A stretch of 64,000 bases of DNA, taken from positions 124,001-188,000 of the forward strand of contig NZ_RFFL01000002.1 in NCBI RefSeq assembly GCF_003696285.1, given 5' to 3'. Below are positions 52,821 to 62,380 of the stretch, one piece after another. Numbering within the stretch: position 1 is the first letter of the stretch; every line of letters begins with the position of its first letter. Position numbers and translations under genes: made by a program. The stretch is from Stutzerimonas nitrititolerans (GTDB taxonomy: Bacteria; Pseudomonadota; Gammaproteobacteria; Pseudomonadales; Pseudomonadaceae). The notes beneath the pieces were generated by a model. The model made no database searches and was not told the origin of the DNA. It worked only from the letters and a program-made list of their open reading frames with translations.

Positions 52821-52949
52821 GGTGGCGGAGTTTACTCGAAAGCTGCATACGGGAATGGTGGAGTCATAAATAGAGAACTGTCTGTAGCGGCAGACCTTTT
52901 CCACCACAGCCCAAGAAAAGCAAATCTGAACGCGTGACGACCGCTACCC

Positions 52950-53003
52950 GTAGGGCCGAATTTATTCGGCCAACGATGCGCAGCCGAACAAGTTCGGCCC
53001 TAC
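52950..53003. repeat. GTAGGGCCGAAT hairpin repeat (copy 3, paired)
   Basis: GTAGGGCCGAATTTATTCGGCC faces GCCGAACAAGTTCGGCCCTAC, with about 11 bases between. It lies in the gap between the divergent waaA and the FAD oxidoreductase. Confidence 0.75.
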
Positions 53004-53110
53004 AGAAACACAGGAGCCATGTGGCCGCTTTACTTGAGCGTGTGGCTTGCAGCTTGCCGCTGCTCCATCCGGTTTATACTGCCGGCCTGTTTTCCCCAGC
53101 GAGGTCTGCC

Positions 53111-54298
53111 ATGCCCGAATCACTCAGCACTGACGTCCTTATCGTGGGCGGCGGTGTCGCCGGTCTCTGGCTCAATGCGCGCCTGCGTCGCGAGGGTTTC
53201 GCGACGGTACTGGTGGAGAAAGGAACGCTGGGCGGCGGGCAGAGCGTGAAGTCCCAGGGCATCATCCATGGCGGCACCAAGTACGCCCTGCAAGGAGCGC
53301 TGACCGGCGCATCCGAGGCCATCGCCGACATGCCACGCCGCTGGCGCGAGGCGCTGTCGGGCAACGGCGAACTGGATCTTTCGGGTGTGCGGCTGCTGTC
53401 CGACGCCCACTATCTATGGTCGCCCGGTACCCTGGCCGGCAACCTCACCAGCTTCTTCGCCAGCAAGGCCGTGCGCTCGCGAGTCGGCCAAGTCAAGGGC
53501 AGCGAGCTGCCGCCGGCGCTGCAGCATCCGAAGTTCAAGGGCAAGGTCTATCGTCTCAGCGAACTGGTGCTGGACGTGCCGAGCCTGATCACCCGGCTGG
53601 CGGAACTCGCGGGCGACAGCCTGCTGACCGGTCAACGAATCGAGCCGTTGCGCGAGGGAGATGAACTGGTCGGCCTGCGCATCGATGAGCGGGACGTTCG
53701 CGCCCAGCGGATCGTCTTCAGCGCGGGCGGCGGCACCGCGGAACTGCTCGCCACGCTGGGCCTTCAGCAACCGGCCATGCAGCGCCGCCCGCTGCACATG
53801 GTCATGGTCAAGGCGCCGACATTGAAGCCGCTCTACGCCCATTGCCTGGGCGGCGGTACCAAGCCGCGGATTACCGTGACCAGTCATCCGACAGCGGACG
53901 GCGAGTGGGTCTGGTACCTGGGCGGCGACCTGGCCGAAGCCGATGGCGTGGCGCGCGACGAAGCCAGCCAGATCGCCACGGCGAAGAAGGAGCTGGCCGG
54001 GCTGGTGCCCTGGATCGACCTGTCCGCCGCGCACTGGGCAACCTTGCGCATCGATCGCGCCGAGCCGGCGCAATCCAGCCTGGCCCGTCCGGACAACGCC
54101 TTCCTTGCCGCCCCTCTATCCACAAGCAGCCGCCTGCTGGTCGGCTGGCCGACCAAGCTGGCGCTGTCGCCGGATTTCGCCGATCGCGTGCTGGCGGCGC
54201 TGGAGCGCGACGGCATCCGTCCGCAGCGCCAGCCTCCCCTCCCACCGCTGCCACGGCCAGCCATCACCGGCCCCTTCTGGGAAGGATTGCTGCCATGA
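53111..54298 (+). CDS. FAD-dependent oxidoreductase, DAO family
   Basis: A 395-residue flavoenzyme. FAD site VLIVGGGVAGLWLNARLRREGF near residue 9, then GGGQSVKSQGIIHGGTKYALQG, a pattern of glycerol-3-phosphate/2-hydroxyglutarate-type oxidases. The substrate is unknown. Its stop overlaps the start of the next gene (ATGA, 54295-54298). From memory, the same pair lies beside waaA in P. aeruginosa. Confidence 0.82.
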   Translation: MPESLSTDVLIVGGGVAGLWLNARLRREGFATVLVEKGTLGGGQSVKSQGIIHGGTKYALQGALTGASEAIADMPRRWREALSGNGELDLSGVRLLSDAHYLWSPGTLAGNLTSFFASKAVRSRVGQVKGSELPPALQHPKFKGKVYRLSELVLDVPSLITRLAELAGDSLLTGQRIEPLREGDELVGLRIDERDVRAQRIVFSAGGGTAELLATLGLQQPAMQRRPLHMVMVKAPTLKPLYAHCLGGGTKPRITVTSHPTADGEWVWYLGGDLAEADGVARDEASQIATAKKELAGLVPWIDLSAAHWATLRIDRAEPAQSSLARPDNAFLAAPLSTSSRLLVGWPTKLALSPDFADRVLAALERDGIRPQRQPPLPPLPRPAITGPFWEGLLP

Positions 54299-55104
54299 CC
54301 ACCACCTTGCATCAATTGCATCGCCCGCTGGGCAGCACCGGGCTGATGGTTTCCCCGCTGGGCCTGGGCACGGTGAAGCTGGGCCGCGACCAGGGCGTGA
54401 AATACCCCAACGGTTTCAGCATTCCCGACGACGAACAGGCGCGGCAGTTGCTGGCGTTGGCCCGCGACCTGGGCATCAACCTGATCGACACCGCACCGGC
54501 TTATGGCGTCAGCGAGGAACGCCTGGGGCCACTGCTGGCCGGCCAGCGCGACGAATGGGTGATCGTCAGCAAGGTCGGCGAGGAGTTCGAGAACGGCCAG
54601 TCTCGCTTCGATTTTTCCCCGGAGCACACGCGGTTCTCCGTCGAGCGCAGCCTCAAGCGCCTGCGCACCGACCGGATCGAGTTGGTGCTGGTGCATTCGG
54701 ACGGCAACGACCTGGAAATTCTGCGTGACAGCGGCGTCTACCAGACCCTCGCCGAACTCAAGCGCGAAGGCAAGATTCTCGCCTTCGGCCTCTCCGGCAA
54801 GACCGTCGAAGGCGGGCTGCTGGCGCTGGAGCAGGGCGATTGCGCCATGGTCACCTACAACCTCAACGAACAGGCCGAACGTGCGGTGATCGACTACGCG
54901 GCGGCGCACGGAAAGGGCATTTTGGTGAAGAAGGCATTGGCCAGCGGCCATGTCTGCCTCGAGCCGGGTGAAGATCCGCTGCGACGCAGTTTCGAGCTGC
55001 TGTTCGGCCAGCCGGGCATCGGCAGCGCCATCGTCGGCACGATCAATCCCCGGCATCTCACCGACAACGTGCGAACGGTCGCAGCCGTGCTGACAGGCAG
55101 TTGA
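54295..55104 (+). CDS. Aldo/keto reductase
   Basis: A 269-residue NADPH-dependent reductase of the AKR fold. The first strand has LGLGTVKLGRDQGVKY. Tyr in APAYGVSEERLG, Lys in VIVSKVGEEF, and LVLVHSDGNDL carrying the conserved histidine make the catalytic set, with the Asp in INLIDTAPAYG. Coupled to the flavoenzyme by an ATGA overlap, so the two may act on the same metabolite. Confidence 0.85.
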   Translation: MTTTLHQLHRPLGSTGLMVSPLGLGTVKLGRDQGVKYPNGFSIPDDEQARQLLALARDLGINLIDTAPAYGVSEERLGPLLAGQRDEWVIVSKVGEEFENGQSRFDFSPEHTRFSVERSLKRLRTDRIELVLVHSDGNDLEILRDSGVYQTLAELKREGKILAFGLSGKTVEGGLLALEQGDCAMVTYNLNEQAERAVIDYAAAHGKGILVKKALASGHVCLEPGEDPLRRSFELLFGQPGIGSAIVGTINPRHLTDNVRTVAAVLTGS

Positions 55105-55166
55105 TCGGTAGCTGCGCTAGGCTTCTCCATCCGTCATAGGGCCGATCCGCCGCGAGGAGCAAGCCA

Positions 55167-56051
55167 ATGCCGAAAGTTCTGCTACGCAAGAGCCCTGCCG
55201 CGTTCAAGACATTGCCCCTGCATGTCGAAGCCAGCCAGGACAGCCTGGGTTATCAGAGCCTCGGCAGACCCCTGAACTTCAGCGAAGTCATCGAGCGACG
55301 GCGTCCGGTAGAAATACCGGACCCCGAGCATTTCACCGCCGAACTGGCCAACCTCGGCGTCTCGGTGCGCCTGACCCTCTGCTGGCAGGGCCGCGAGTAC
55401 TGGGTACTGGTCCGCCAGCAACGATTGGACCGTGGCGACGTGGTGCTCAAGTTGATTTCCGGCTACATTCCGGCACACGAGCTGAACCTGCCGTTACTCA
55501 CCACGATTCAGGAAATCGCCGAAGAGTGCCTGCTGGAAACACCCGAGGGTTGGCTCGCCGGGCGCTTCGGCGACACCTGGCTACCAACGCCCTATCAGGC
55601 CAGCCTGCACTATCGGGAAGCGGTGCATTTCAATCTCGCCTCGCAGTCGGGTGCCACGCGCCCAGTGCAGTGCGGCAACAGAGTGCTGATGGAGCGCCCG
55701 CGCGCCTACGTGCACCTGCCCACCGCCTCGCTGCAGTTGGTCTACGATATGCGCCTGGAACTGCCCAGAGATGTGCGTCAGCTCAGCCTGTTCCACGTCG
55801 ACGAACGTCTCGAAGACGACCAGCTGGTAGCGCGCCTGGACCGCAGCAAACCCGATCTCTACCTGATTCCGCTGCATGAGGGCCAGCCGCAGGAACAGCT
55901 GCTGCAATTGCGCAACGGCCAGTTCAGCTCGGTAACTACACGGGGGCTATGGCTATCGGAAAGCTTCGCGCCGCAAAGCGGCTGGCTGGTGCGTGAAGAG
56001 CGTGTCCGGTGGAGGGACTGGTGGGCGGCGAGACCCGCCGCCGGGTGCTGA
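55167..56051 (+). CDS. Conserved hypothetical protein (often labelled metal ABC transporter ATPase)
   Basis: A 294-residue soluble protein. Despite the common database label, no Walker A or B motif is visible. The middle has NLPLLTTIQEIAEECLLETPEGWL and YLIPLHEGQPQEQLLQLRNGQ. It is conserved beside the aldo/keto reductase in pseudomonads as I recall. I propose no function. A GAGGAG lies 10 bases before ATG 55167. Confidence 0.7.
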   Translation: MPKVLLRKSPAAFKTLPLHVEASQDSLGYQSLGRPLNFSEVIERRRPVEIPDPEHFTAELANLGVSVRLTLCWQGREYWVLVRQQRLDRGDVVLKLISGYIPAHELNLPLLTTIQEIAEECLLETPEGWLAGRFGDTWLPTPYQASLHYREAVHFNLASQSGATRPVQCGNRVLMERPRAYVHLPTASLQLVYDMRLELPRDVRQLSLFHVDERLEDDQLVARLDRSKPDLYLIPLHEGQPQEQLLQLRNGQFSSVTTRGLWLSESFAPQSGWLVREERVRWRDWWAARPAAGC

Positions 56052-56082
56052 GTTGGTGTATCAGCCCCCCGGCAGCTCCCAT

Positions 56083-57504
56083 CTATGCCTTGCGGATCTT
56101 CTCGACGATGGCGGTGGTCGAGCTGTTCTCCACGAGCCCCAGCACCTTCACCACACCGCCATAGGCCTTGACCAGTTCGGCGCCGACCACCTGATCGACG
56201 CCGTAGTCGCCGCCCTTGACCAGCACATCGGGGCGCACCTGGGCCAGCAGGTTTTCCGGCGTGTCCTCGGTGAAGCACAGCACCCAGTCCACCGCCTCGA
56301 GCCCGGCCAGCACCGCCATGCGGCGATCCACCGAGTTGATCGGGCGCCCCGGCCCTTTCAGGCGGCTGACCGAGGCATCGTCGTTGACCGCGACGATCAG
56401 CCGGTCGCCCTGCGCCCGGGCCTGCTCCAGATAGGTCACATGACCGGCATGCAGGATATCGAAGCAGCCGTTGGTGAAGACGATCTTCTCGCCCTGCGCC
56501 CGAGCGTCCTCGACCACTGCAAGCAACTGCTCGACACCCATCACGCCCCGCTCCGACCCCTCCTCGCGCTGCACGGCGCGGCGCAGCTCAGGCGCACTGA
56601 TGGCCGCGGTACCGAGCTTGCCGACCACGATTCCGGCAGCCAGGTTGGCCAGCGCCACTGCCTGGGGCAGCTCCTCGCCGGCGGCCAGTGCAGCGGCCAG
56701 CGTGGAAATCACCGTATCGCCTGCACCGGTCACGTCGAAGACCTCACGTGCACGCGCCGGCAGGTGCAGCGGCGCATGCTCGGGACGCAGCAGCGTCATG
56801 CCATGCTCGCCGCGAGTGACCAGCAATGCGCCCAGCTCCAGCTTGCGCATCAGCTCGCCCCCCCTGGACACCAGTTCGGCCTCATCGGCGCACTGGCCGA
56901 CGATCGCCTCGAACTCGCCCAGGTTCGGTGTGATCACCGAGGCGCCGCGATAGATCTCGAAATCCTTGCCCTTGGGATCAGCCAGCACCGGGATGCCACG
57001 ACGGCGAGCCGCCTGGATCAGCATCTGATGATTCTTCAGCGCGCCCTTGCCGTAGTCGGACAGCACCAGCACCTTGACCCCGGCCAGCAGCCCCTCCACC
57101 TCGGCAAGCAGCGCTGCGGGGTCGGTATCGAACGGTTCTTCGAAATCCATGCGCAGCAGTTGCTGATGGCGGCTCATCACCCGCAGCTTGACGATGGTCG
57201 GCTGATGCTCGATGCGCTGGAAATAGGCCTGCACACCCGCAGCAGCCAGACTGTCGGCCAGGCTCTGCCGCGCCTCGTCCTCACCGGTCACCCCCACCAG
57301 CGCAACCGGCCCGCCCAGCGCCGCAATGTTCAGTGCGACGTTGGCCGCACCACCGGGACGATCCTCGATCTGCTCGACCTTGACCACCGGCACCGGTGCC
57401 TCCGGCGAAATCCGCGACGTGCCACCATGCCAGTAACGGTCGAGCATCACATCACCCACCACCAGAACGGGGGCTTGATCGAAACGGGGCATGGTCAGCT
57501 TCAT
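56083..57504 (-). CDS. hldE: Bifunctional heptose 7-phosphate kinase / heptose 1-phosphate adenylyltransferase HldE
   Basis: A 473-residue enzyme of ADP-heptose synthesis for the LPS inner core. The N-terminal PfkB-type kinase (residues 1-318) has [25 protein letters not shown] and [14 protein letters not shown]. The C-terminal nucleotidyltransferase starts at [22 protein letters not shown] with the HxGH site. ATG 57504 ([10 protein letters not shown]) follows GGAGCC. Ninety-one bases after msbA on the same strand. Confidence 0.96.
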   Translation of the reverse strand: MKLTMPRFDQAPVLVVGDVMLDRYWHGGTSRISPEAPVPVVKVEQIEDRPGGAANVALNIAALGGPVALVGVTGEDEARQSLADSLAAAGVQAYFQRIEHQPTIVKLRVMSRHQQLLRMDFEEPFDTDPAALLAEVEGLLAGVKVLVLSDYGKGALKNHQMLIQAARRRGIPVLADPKGKDFEIYRGASVITPNLGEFEAIVGQCADEAELVSRGGELMRKLELGALLVTRGEHGMTLLRPEHAPLHLPARAREVFDVTGAGDTVISTLAAALAAGEELPQAVALANLAAGIVVGKLGTAAISAPELRRAVQREEGSERGVMGVEQLLAVVEDARAQGEKIVFTNGCFDILHAGHVTYLEQARAQGDRLIVAVNDDASVSRLKGPGRPINSVDRRMAVLAGLEAVDWVLCFTEDTPENLLAQVRPDVLVKGGDYGVDQVVGAELVKAYGGVVKVLGLVENSSTTAIVEKIRKA

Positions 57505-57595
57505 GGAGGCTCCGGAGCGGAAGAAAAAACGGTGCAAAGCATACCAGCATGAAGCCGACCAGTTCATTCAAGTCTGCGGTCTGGCCAGCCATCAG

Positions 57596-59413
57596 TCAGG
57601 CGTCGTCTTCATCCTTGAACTGCTTGGCATGCAGGCCGGCGTAGGCTCCGTTCGCGACGAGCAGTTCGGCATGGGTGCCACGCTCGACGATACGGCCCTG
57701 CTCCATCACGAGGATAAGGTCAGCCTTCTCGATGGTGCTCAGGCGATGAGCGATGACCAACGTGGTACGCCCCGTCATGGCATGGTCCAGCGCACCCTGA
57801 ATATGGCGCTCGGACTCGGTATCCAGGGCCGAGGTTGCCTCATCCAGAATCAGCACTGGCGCGTTCTTCAACAGCGCGCGCGCGATCGCCAGACGTTGAC
57901 GCTGACCGCCTGAAAGCAGCACGCCATTCTCCCCGACCTGCGTCTGGTAACCCTGAGGCATCTGCTGGATGAACTCTTCAGCGTAGGCATCGCGGGCGGC
58001 GCGCTGGATATCCTCCAGCGGCGCGCCGGCCAGATCGCCATAGGCGATGTTATTGGCAACAGTGTCGTTGAACAGCGTGACCTGCTGCGTAACCAGCGCG
58101 ATGTGCCGCCGCAGGTTGCGTAACCTATAGTCCGCGACCTCCACACCATCCAGTAGAATCTGCCCTTGATCATGCTGGTAAAAACGAGGAATCAGGTTCG
58201 CCAGTGTAGACTTGCCGCTACCCGAACGACCGACCAGCGCCACCATCTGCCCGGGCTCGACCGTGAAGCTGATATCGTGCAACACCTGTTTGTCAGTGCC
58301 CGGATAGACGAAGCCGAGACCACGCACTTCCAGATGCCCGCTGACCTTGTCACGCTCCACTGTGCCGACATCCACTTCAGCAGCTTCGTCCAACTGCTCG
58401 AAGATGCTCTCCGCACCCGCTACGCCCTTCTGAATCGTCGAACTGACCTCCGAAAGCTGGCGGATCGGCTTCGGTAACAGGCCTGCCAGAGTGATGTAGG
58501 CCACCAGATCACCTGCCGATGCATCTCCGCGTAACAACAGAACCAGAAACATCAGCAACGCCATTGCGCTGTAAATCACCAGCTGCAGGGAAGGCGTATA
58601 GACTGCGTTGGTCTTGACCATGCGCAGTTGCTTGGCAGTGTTATCAGTGCTGGAAGCCAAAAAACGAGTCTGCTCGTAGGCCTCGCCACCAAAGCTGCGC
58701 ACTACGCGATAGCCCTGGATGGTCTCGGATGCCACATGGGTCACATCGCCCATCGCCACTTGGATTTTCTTGCTCTGCTTGCGAAATTTCTTGCTGGCAC
58801 TGGATACCATCACGCCGATTACCGGCAGGATCGCCACCATCACCAGCGTCAGCTTCCAGTTCATCCACAGTAGCGTGCCGAACAGGAAAATGACGGTCAT
58901 GCCTTCGCGCACCACCACTTTGATCGCATCGGTCGCCGCCCCCGTGACCATCGTCACGTTGTAGGTGATGCGCGAAATCAGATGCCCGGAGTTGTGGCTG
59001 TCGAAATAACGATTGGGCAACGTCAGCATGTTGTTGAACAGCGCGACGCGCAGATCGTGAACCAGCCCCAGCGAGACACGGGCCAGGAAATAGTTTCCGA
59101 GAAACGAGCCAATGCCCTGCAACAGTGCGATGAGCACGATCAGCAACGGCACTGCCTGCAACAATTTCAGTTCGGCCAGCCATTCCAGCTCGTTCAGGTG
59201 GGGCACCTGGGCGAAAAAGCTGGCGTCCGGATTGTTCAGTCCATCGACGAAAAACTTGAGAATGTAGCCGAGCATGGGCTGGGTAGAGGCAAAGATCAGG
59301 AAGCCGAGAATACTCAGCATGAATAGGGCGACGTAAGGCTTTACGTAGCCGAGCAAGCGAAGGTAAATCTTCAGGCTGGAAGACTGGCTAGCGCTGGGTT
59401 GATGATCTGGCAT
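57596..59413 (-). CDS. msbA: Lipid A export ATP-binding/permease protein MsbA
   Basis: A 605-residue ABC half-transporter that flips lipid A-core across the inner membrane. Six membrane helices lie in about residues 20-330. The nucleotide-binding domain has Walker A GRSGSGKS, the signature LLSGGQRQRLAIARA, Walker B LILDEATSALD and the H-loop AHRLST. ATG 59413 (MPDHQPSASQSSSLKIYL) fits homologues. No strong ribosome site is seen, and a TTG five codons upstream is an alternative. Confidence 0.95.
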   Translation of the reverse strand: MPDHQPSASQSSSLKIYLRLLGYVKPYVALFMLSILGFLIFASTQPMLGYILKFFVDGLNNPDASFFAQVPHLNELEWLAELKLLQAVPLLIVLIALLQGIGSFLGNYFLARVSLGLVHDLRVALFNNMLTLPNRYFDSHNSGHLISRITYNVTMVTGAATDAIKVVVREGMTVIFLFGTLLWMNWKLTLVMVAILPVIGVMVSSASKKFRKQSKKIQVAMGDVTHVASETIQGYRVVRSFGGEAYEQTRFLASSTDNTAKQLRMVKTNAVYTPSLQLVIYSAMALLMFLVLLLRGDASAGDLVAYITLAGLLPKPIRQLSEVSSTIQKGVAGAESIFEQLDEAAEVDVGTVERDKVSGHLEVRGLGFVYPGTDKQVLHDISFTVEPGQMVALVGRSGSGKSTLANLIPRFYQHDQGQILLDGVEVADYRLRNLRRHIALVTQQVTLFNDTVANNIAYGDLAGAPLEDIQRAARDAYAEEFIQQMPQGYQTQVGENGVLLSGGQRQRLAIARALLKNAPVLILDEATSALDTESERHIQGALDHAMTGRTTLVIAHRLSTIEKADLILVMEQGRIVERGTHAELLVANGAYAGLHAKQFKDEDDA

Positions 59414-59520
59414 GCGTCCACGTATCAACGTTTGAAAAAGGCGAGAGAGATTACCATACAGCTGCGGCTGCCTCTCCTCACGCTATTGCTTTACCATGCC
59501 GGCTCCGTAGCAATAGCCGA

Positions 59521-61368
59521 ATGACTTTCACTGTGACGAGATTACTTCCTTCTGCACACTCTCTAGACGAGTTCATCGCTCGCCGCTGGCTAATCGTTGG
59601 TTACGTTGCACTTCTGACTGGATTGTTCTGGCTGGACGATACCAGCTCGTATACCAAGCTCTACTATGGATTGATGGCGGCACCCGCGCTAATAGCTCTC
59701 ATCGTCCGCCCACGCTACTGGCTGATTGTGCTTCGCGAGCCAGTCATACTGGCTTTTCTGGCTCTGGCAGCCTGGCTGTTACTGAGCCTCTCGTGGACTA
59801 GCAGCGAAGACGATCCAAGCGGGCTCGCGAAGCGCCCGATTTACGTATTCATGATGTTCGCAGCCTGCGCGATCATAGCGCTGAAGAATCAAGACCACCT
59901 CCTTAAGGCACTACGCTTTGCTGCGATGCTGGCCTCGCTTGCAGCCTTGGTCGGCCTAGCCATGTTCCTGAGCGGGCCAGAGCAAGACCGCATGATCGGC
60001 ACAGGCGCCTTGTCCAACCCTCTTCTCTCTTCCCATGTGTTTGGTTTCTTCTGTACCTACTGGGTGGCGGTTTGGTTAACGGATCGCGACTGCCCATCCT
60101 GGCTTTCAATCATTTTCACGATTCCGCTACTGGCGGCCGTGCTGGCAACCGGCTCGCGTACTCCTCTGATGGCGATGGCCTTGACGAGTTTCTGGATGGT
60201 AGCGCTGGCCGGACGGCGTGCGCTGTATCTGGTGGCAGCAGTAATCATCACCGTGATTGCAGGTATTGTGCTGATGCCGGAAATACTGCTCCAGAGAGGG
60301 CTTTCCTTCCGCCCTGAATTATGGAGCGATGCCATACGGCAGGCCTCCGATCATTTTTGGATCGGCCATGGCTATGGTGCGGAGTTCGGCTTCGATATAG
60401 CCGAACTCGGATTTACTCTGACGGATCCGCACAACGTTCAGTTAGCAGTACTTCTGGAGCTGGGAATAGTAGGACTTGCTCTTTGGCTATTGATGTACCT
60501 GCTAGCATTCTTCCGCTGTCTTTCCCAACAGCATCATGCCAGTCTCCAGCTGGCTTCAGCCTTGGTGGTTTATGGCCTGGCTGCGGGACTTACCGAAGGA
60601 AGCAACTTTCTTTCCCGTCCTAATGAAAACTGGTTTCTCATCTGGATACCTCTCTCATTGATCACTGCAATTTCCATAAGCTTGCGGCAAGAAGCTCCAC
60701 GGAGCAGAACCTTGAGCAGAAGCCAGCTCAATGAGCTGCTACAAACTGCCCGTATCATTGAAGAAGATGGTCACGGAGTGAAGGTCGCAGAGCTGGCGGA
60801 TGGCAATTACCTGAAGCTGTTTCGACGCAAGCGCATGGTCTCTTCAGCACTTTGGTCTCCCCCGTCGCGCCGCTTCGCCGACAACGCCAAACAGCTGCAA
60901 TCGCTTGGCGTGGCGGCCCCTCTAATTGATTGCTTCGTCCGGGTACCCGCAGCCAAACTGGACGGCATAATTTATCGACCACTTCCTGGTGATACGTTGC
61001 GCAATCGTTGGCGAAGCTTGGGAGATGAGGAGCGCGAAGAGGATATTCGCCAATTTGGCACCTTTCTCGGCCAGCTCCATCAATTAGGCGTTTACTTTCG
61101 CTCGCTTCACCTGGGCAATGTGCTGATGCAGCCGAACGGAAGACTGGCCCTGATCGATGTTGCCGACATGACGATCGCTCAGCACGCACTTTCTCCTTGG
61201 AAGCGTCGCCGCAACCTCACGCACATGCTGCGTTATAGCGAGGATAGCCATTGGCTGACAGTGCAACATATTTCCGCTCTGGCTTCAGGCTATGCCGATC
61301 GATGCGGCCAACCAGCCGCCCGAAAGTTGGAGCAGCGACTACGCACCATCAGTCATAGTGCCTCGTGA
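59521..61368 (+). CDS. O-antigen ligase-like protein fused to a WaaP-type kinase domain
   Basis: A 615-residue fusion. Residues 1 to about 390 form ten to twelve membrane helices with a periplasmic loop of the Wzy/WaaL ligase family (GTGALSNPLLSSHVFGFF, GHGYGAEFGFD, DPHNVQLAVLLELGIVGL). From about residue 400 a soluble LPS-kinase-like domain follows: catalytic-loop HLGN (His530, Asn533) and metal-site Asp546 in LIDVADM. In P. aeruginosa the corresponding functions are separate genes. The stretch is less GC-rich than the chromosome on its left. Divergent from msbA. Confidence 0.8.
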   Translation: MTFTVTRLLPSAHSLDEFIARRWLIVGYVALLTGLFWLDDTSSYTKLYYGLMAAPALIALIVRPRYWLIVLREPVILAFLALAAWLLLSLSWTSSEDDPSGLAKRPIYVFMMFAACAIIALKNQDHLLKALRFAAMLASLAALVGLAMFLSGPEQDRMIGTGALSNPLLSSHVFGFFCTYWVAVWLTDRDCPSWLSIIFTIPLLAAVLATGSRTPLMAMALTSFWMVALAGRRALYLVAAVIITVIAGIVLMPEILLQRGLSFRPELWSDAIRQASDHFWIGHGYGAEFGFDIAELGFTLTDPHNVQLAVLLELGIVGLALWLLMYLLAFFRCLSQQHHASLQLASALVVYGLAAGLTEGSNFLSRPNENWFLIWIPLSLITAISISLRQEAPRSRTLSRSQLNELLQTARIIEEDGHGVKVAELADGNYLKLFRRKRMVSSALWSPPSRRFADNAKQLQSLGVAAPLIDCFVRVPAAKLDGIIYRPLPGDTLRNRWRSLGDEEREEDIRQFGTFLGQLHQLGVYFRSLHLGNVLMQPNGRLALIDVADMTIAQHALSPWKRRRNLTHMLRYSEDSHWLTVQHISALASGYADRCGQPAARKLEQRLRTISHSAS

Positions 61369-61513
61369 GCGTCATGGCAGTTCGGAAGAGCAGCGCCGAG
61401 CGCTGCTTGAAACCGCTTTTTGAGCCTTTTTTTTCAGAGCGGAATTAGAGCAATTCCACCATATTCTGCTTTGACGATTGGCCCCACTTTCCGCTTGCGC
61501 GGACCCGCCCCAC

Positions 61514-62380
61514 TCAATTGAGAAACAAACGCCCTAGTCCACGTAGCGTTTTCATATCCCAGTAGCGTGGCGGTAATTTCCGCAGCAATTCCCGCGCTAA
61601 CACCTTATCGTCATTAGCACACTTGAGCAGCATGGAATTCAGAAACTTGGCACAAGCATTCGGGTAGTCAGGATGATCTCGGAAACAGGCGTAGGTTGCC
61701 ATCACCTGTTCCACCATGAAGCGCCGATTCTTGTATGTATTGGCACCATGAACTCGGTATTTCGCCAAGACGTCGCTCAATACATCGATAAAGAAGCCTG
61801 CATGGGTAATTTTCAGCTCGACCTGCAAATCCTCCAGACGTATCTCCGGATCAAAGCCCCCTACCGCTTCCAGCGCTTCGCGCCGAAATAGTAATGTCGG
61901 AGCAGGAGGCCCGACATCCGTTGCGTTGAACATCGCATTGAAGTCCAACCGACGAAACTCTCTGACTCGGCAGCGCCTTTGAATGATATTGCCTTGGGCA
62001 TCGATCGTTTGGATGTTTCCCGCGCAGATCCCTACCTCTGGCTTGTCCTGGATATAAGCCACCTGAGTGGCGATACGCCCCGGCAACATCACATCATCCG
62101 AGCCAAGTGGCGCGATCAGATTTCCTTGAGCTCTAGCAATGCAATCATTCAGCGTTCGGGCAAGGCCTTGATTGGGCTGAGTACGAAAATCAAACTCGTA
62201 TCTCTCCTGCAAGCGCTGAATTCGCTCGACGCTGTCATCCTTCGAACCATCGTCCACGACCAACAGCTCAATATTTGGATATGTCTGCTGCAGAACGCTC
62301 AGAATGCTCTCTTCGATGTAAGGCCCGTGGTTGTACGAGGCGATAATCACCGTTACGAGTGGGAAATCGAGATCACTCAT
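61514..62380 (-). CDS. Family 2 glycosyltransferase
   Basis: A 288-residue GT-A transferase. LVTVIIASYNHGPYIEESILSV lies at the N-terminus, LLVVDDGSKDDSV carries the nucleotide-binding aspartates, and GSDDVMLPGRI contains the metal-binding DxD-like site. LEDLQVELKI is the probable catalytic ED. Probably adds a sugar to LPS outer core or O-antigen. I chose ATG 62380 after GGAAAGCGG; a start at 62395 is possible. It overlaps the upstream glycosyltransferase by 8 bases. Confidence 0.83.
   Translation of the reverse strand: MSDLDFPLVTVIIASYNHGPYIEESILSVLQQTYPNIELLVVDDGSKDDSVERIQRLQERYEFDFRTQPNQGLARTLNDCIARAQGNLIAPLGSDDVMLPGRIATQVAYIQDKPEVGICAGNIQTIDAQGNIIQRRCRVREFRRLDFNAMFNATDVGPPAPTLLFRREALEAVGGFDPEIRLEDLQVELKITHAGFFIDVLSDVLAKYRVHGANTYKNRRFMVEQVMATYACFRDHPDYPNACAKFLNSMLLKCANDDKVLARELLRKLPPRYWDMKTLRGLGRLFLN

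Noticed and set aside
55167-56051. ABC transporter ATPase
   Set aside because: The family is often so labelled, but no Walker A, signature or Walker B motif can be found in the protein.
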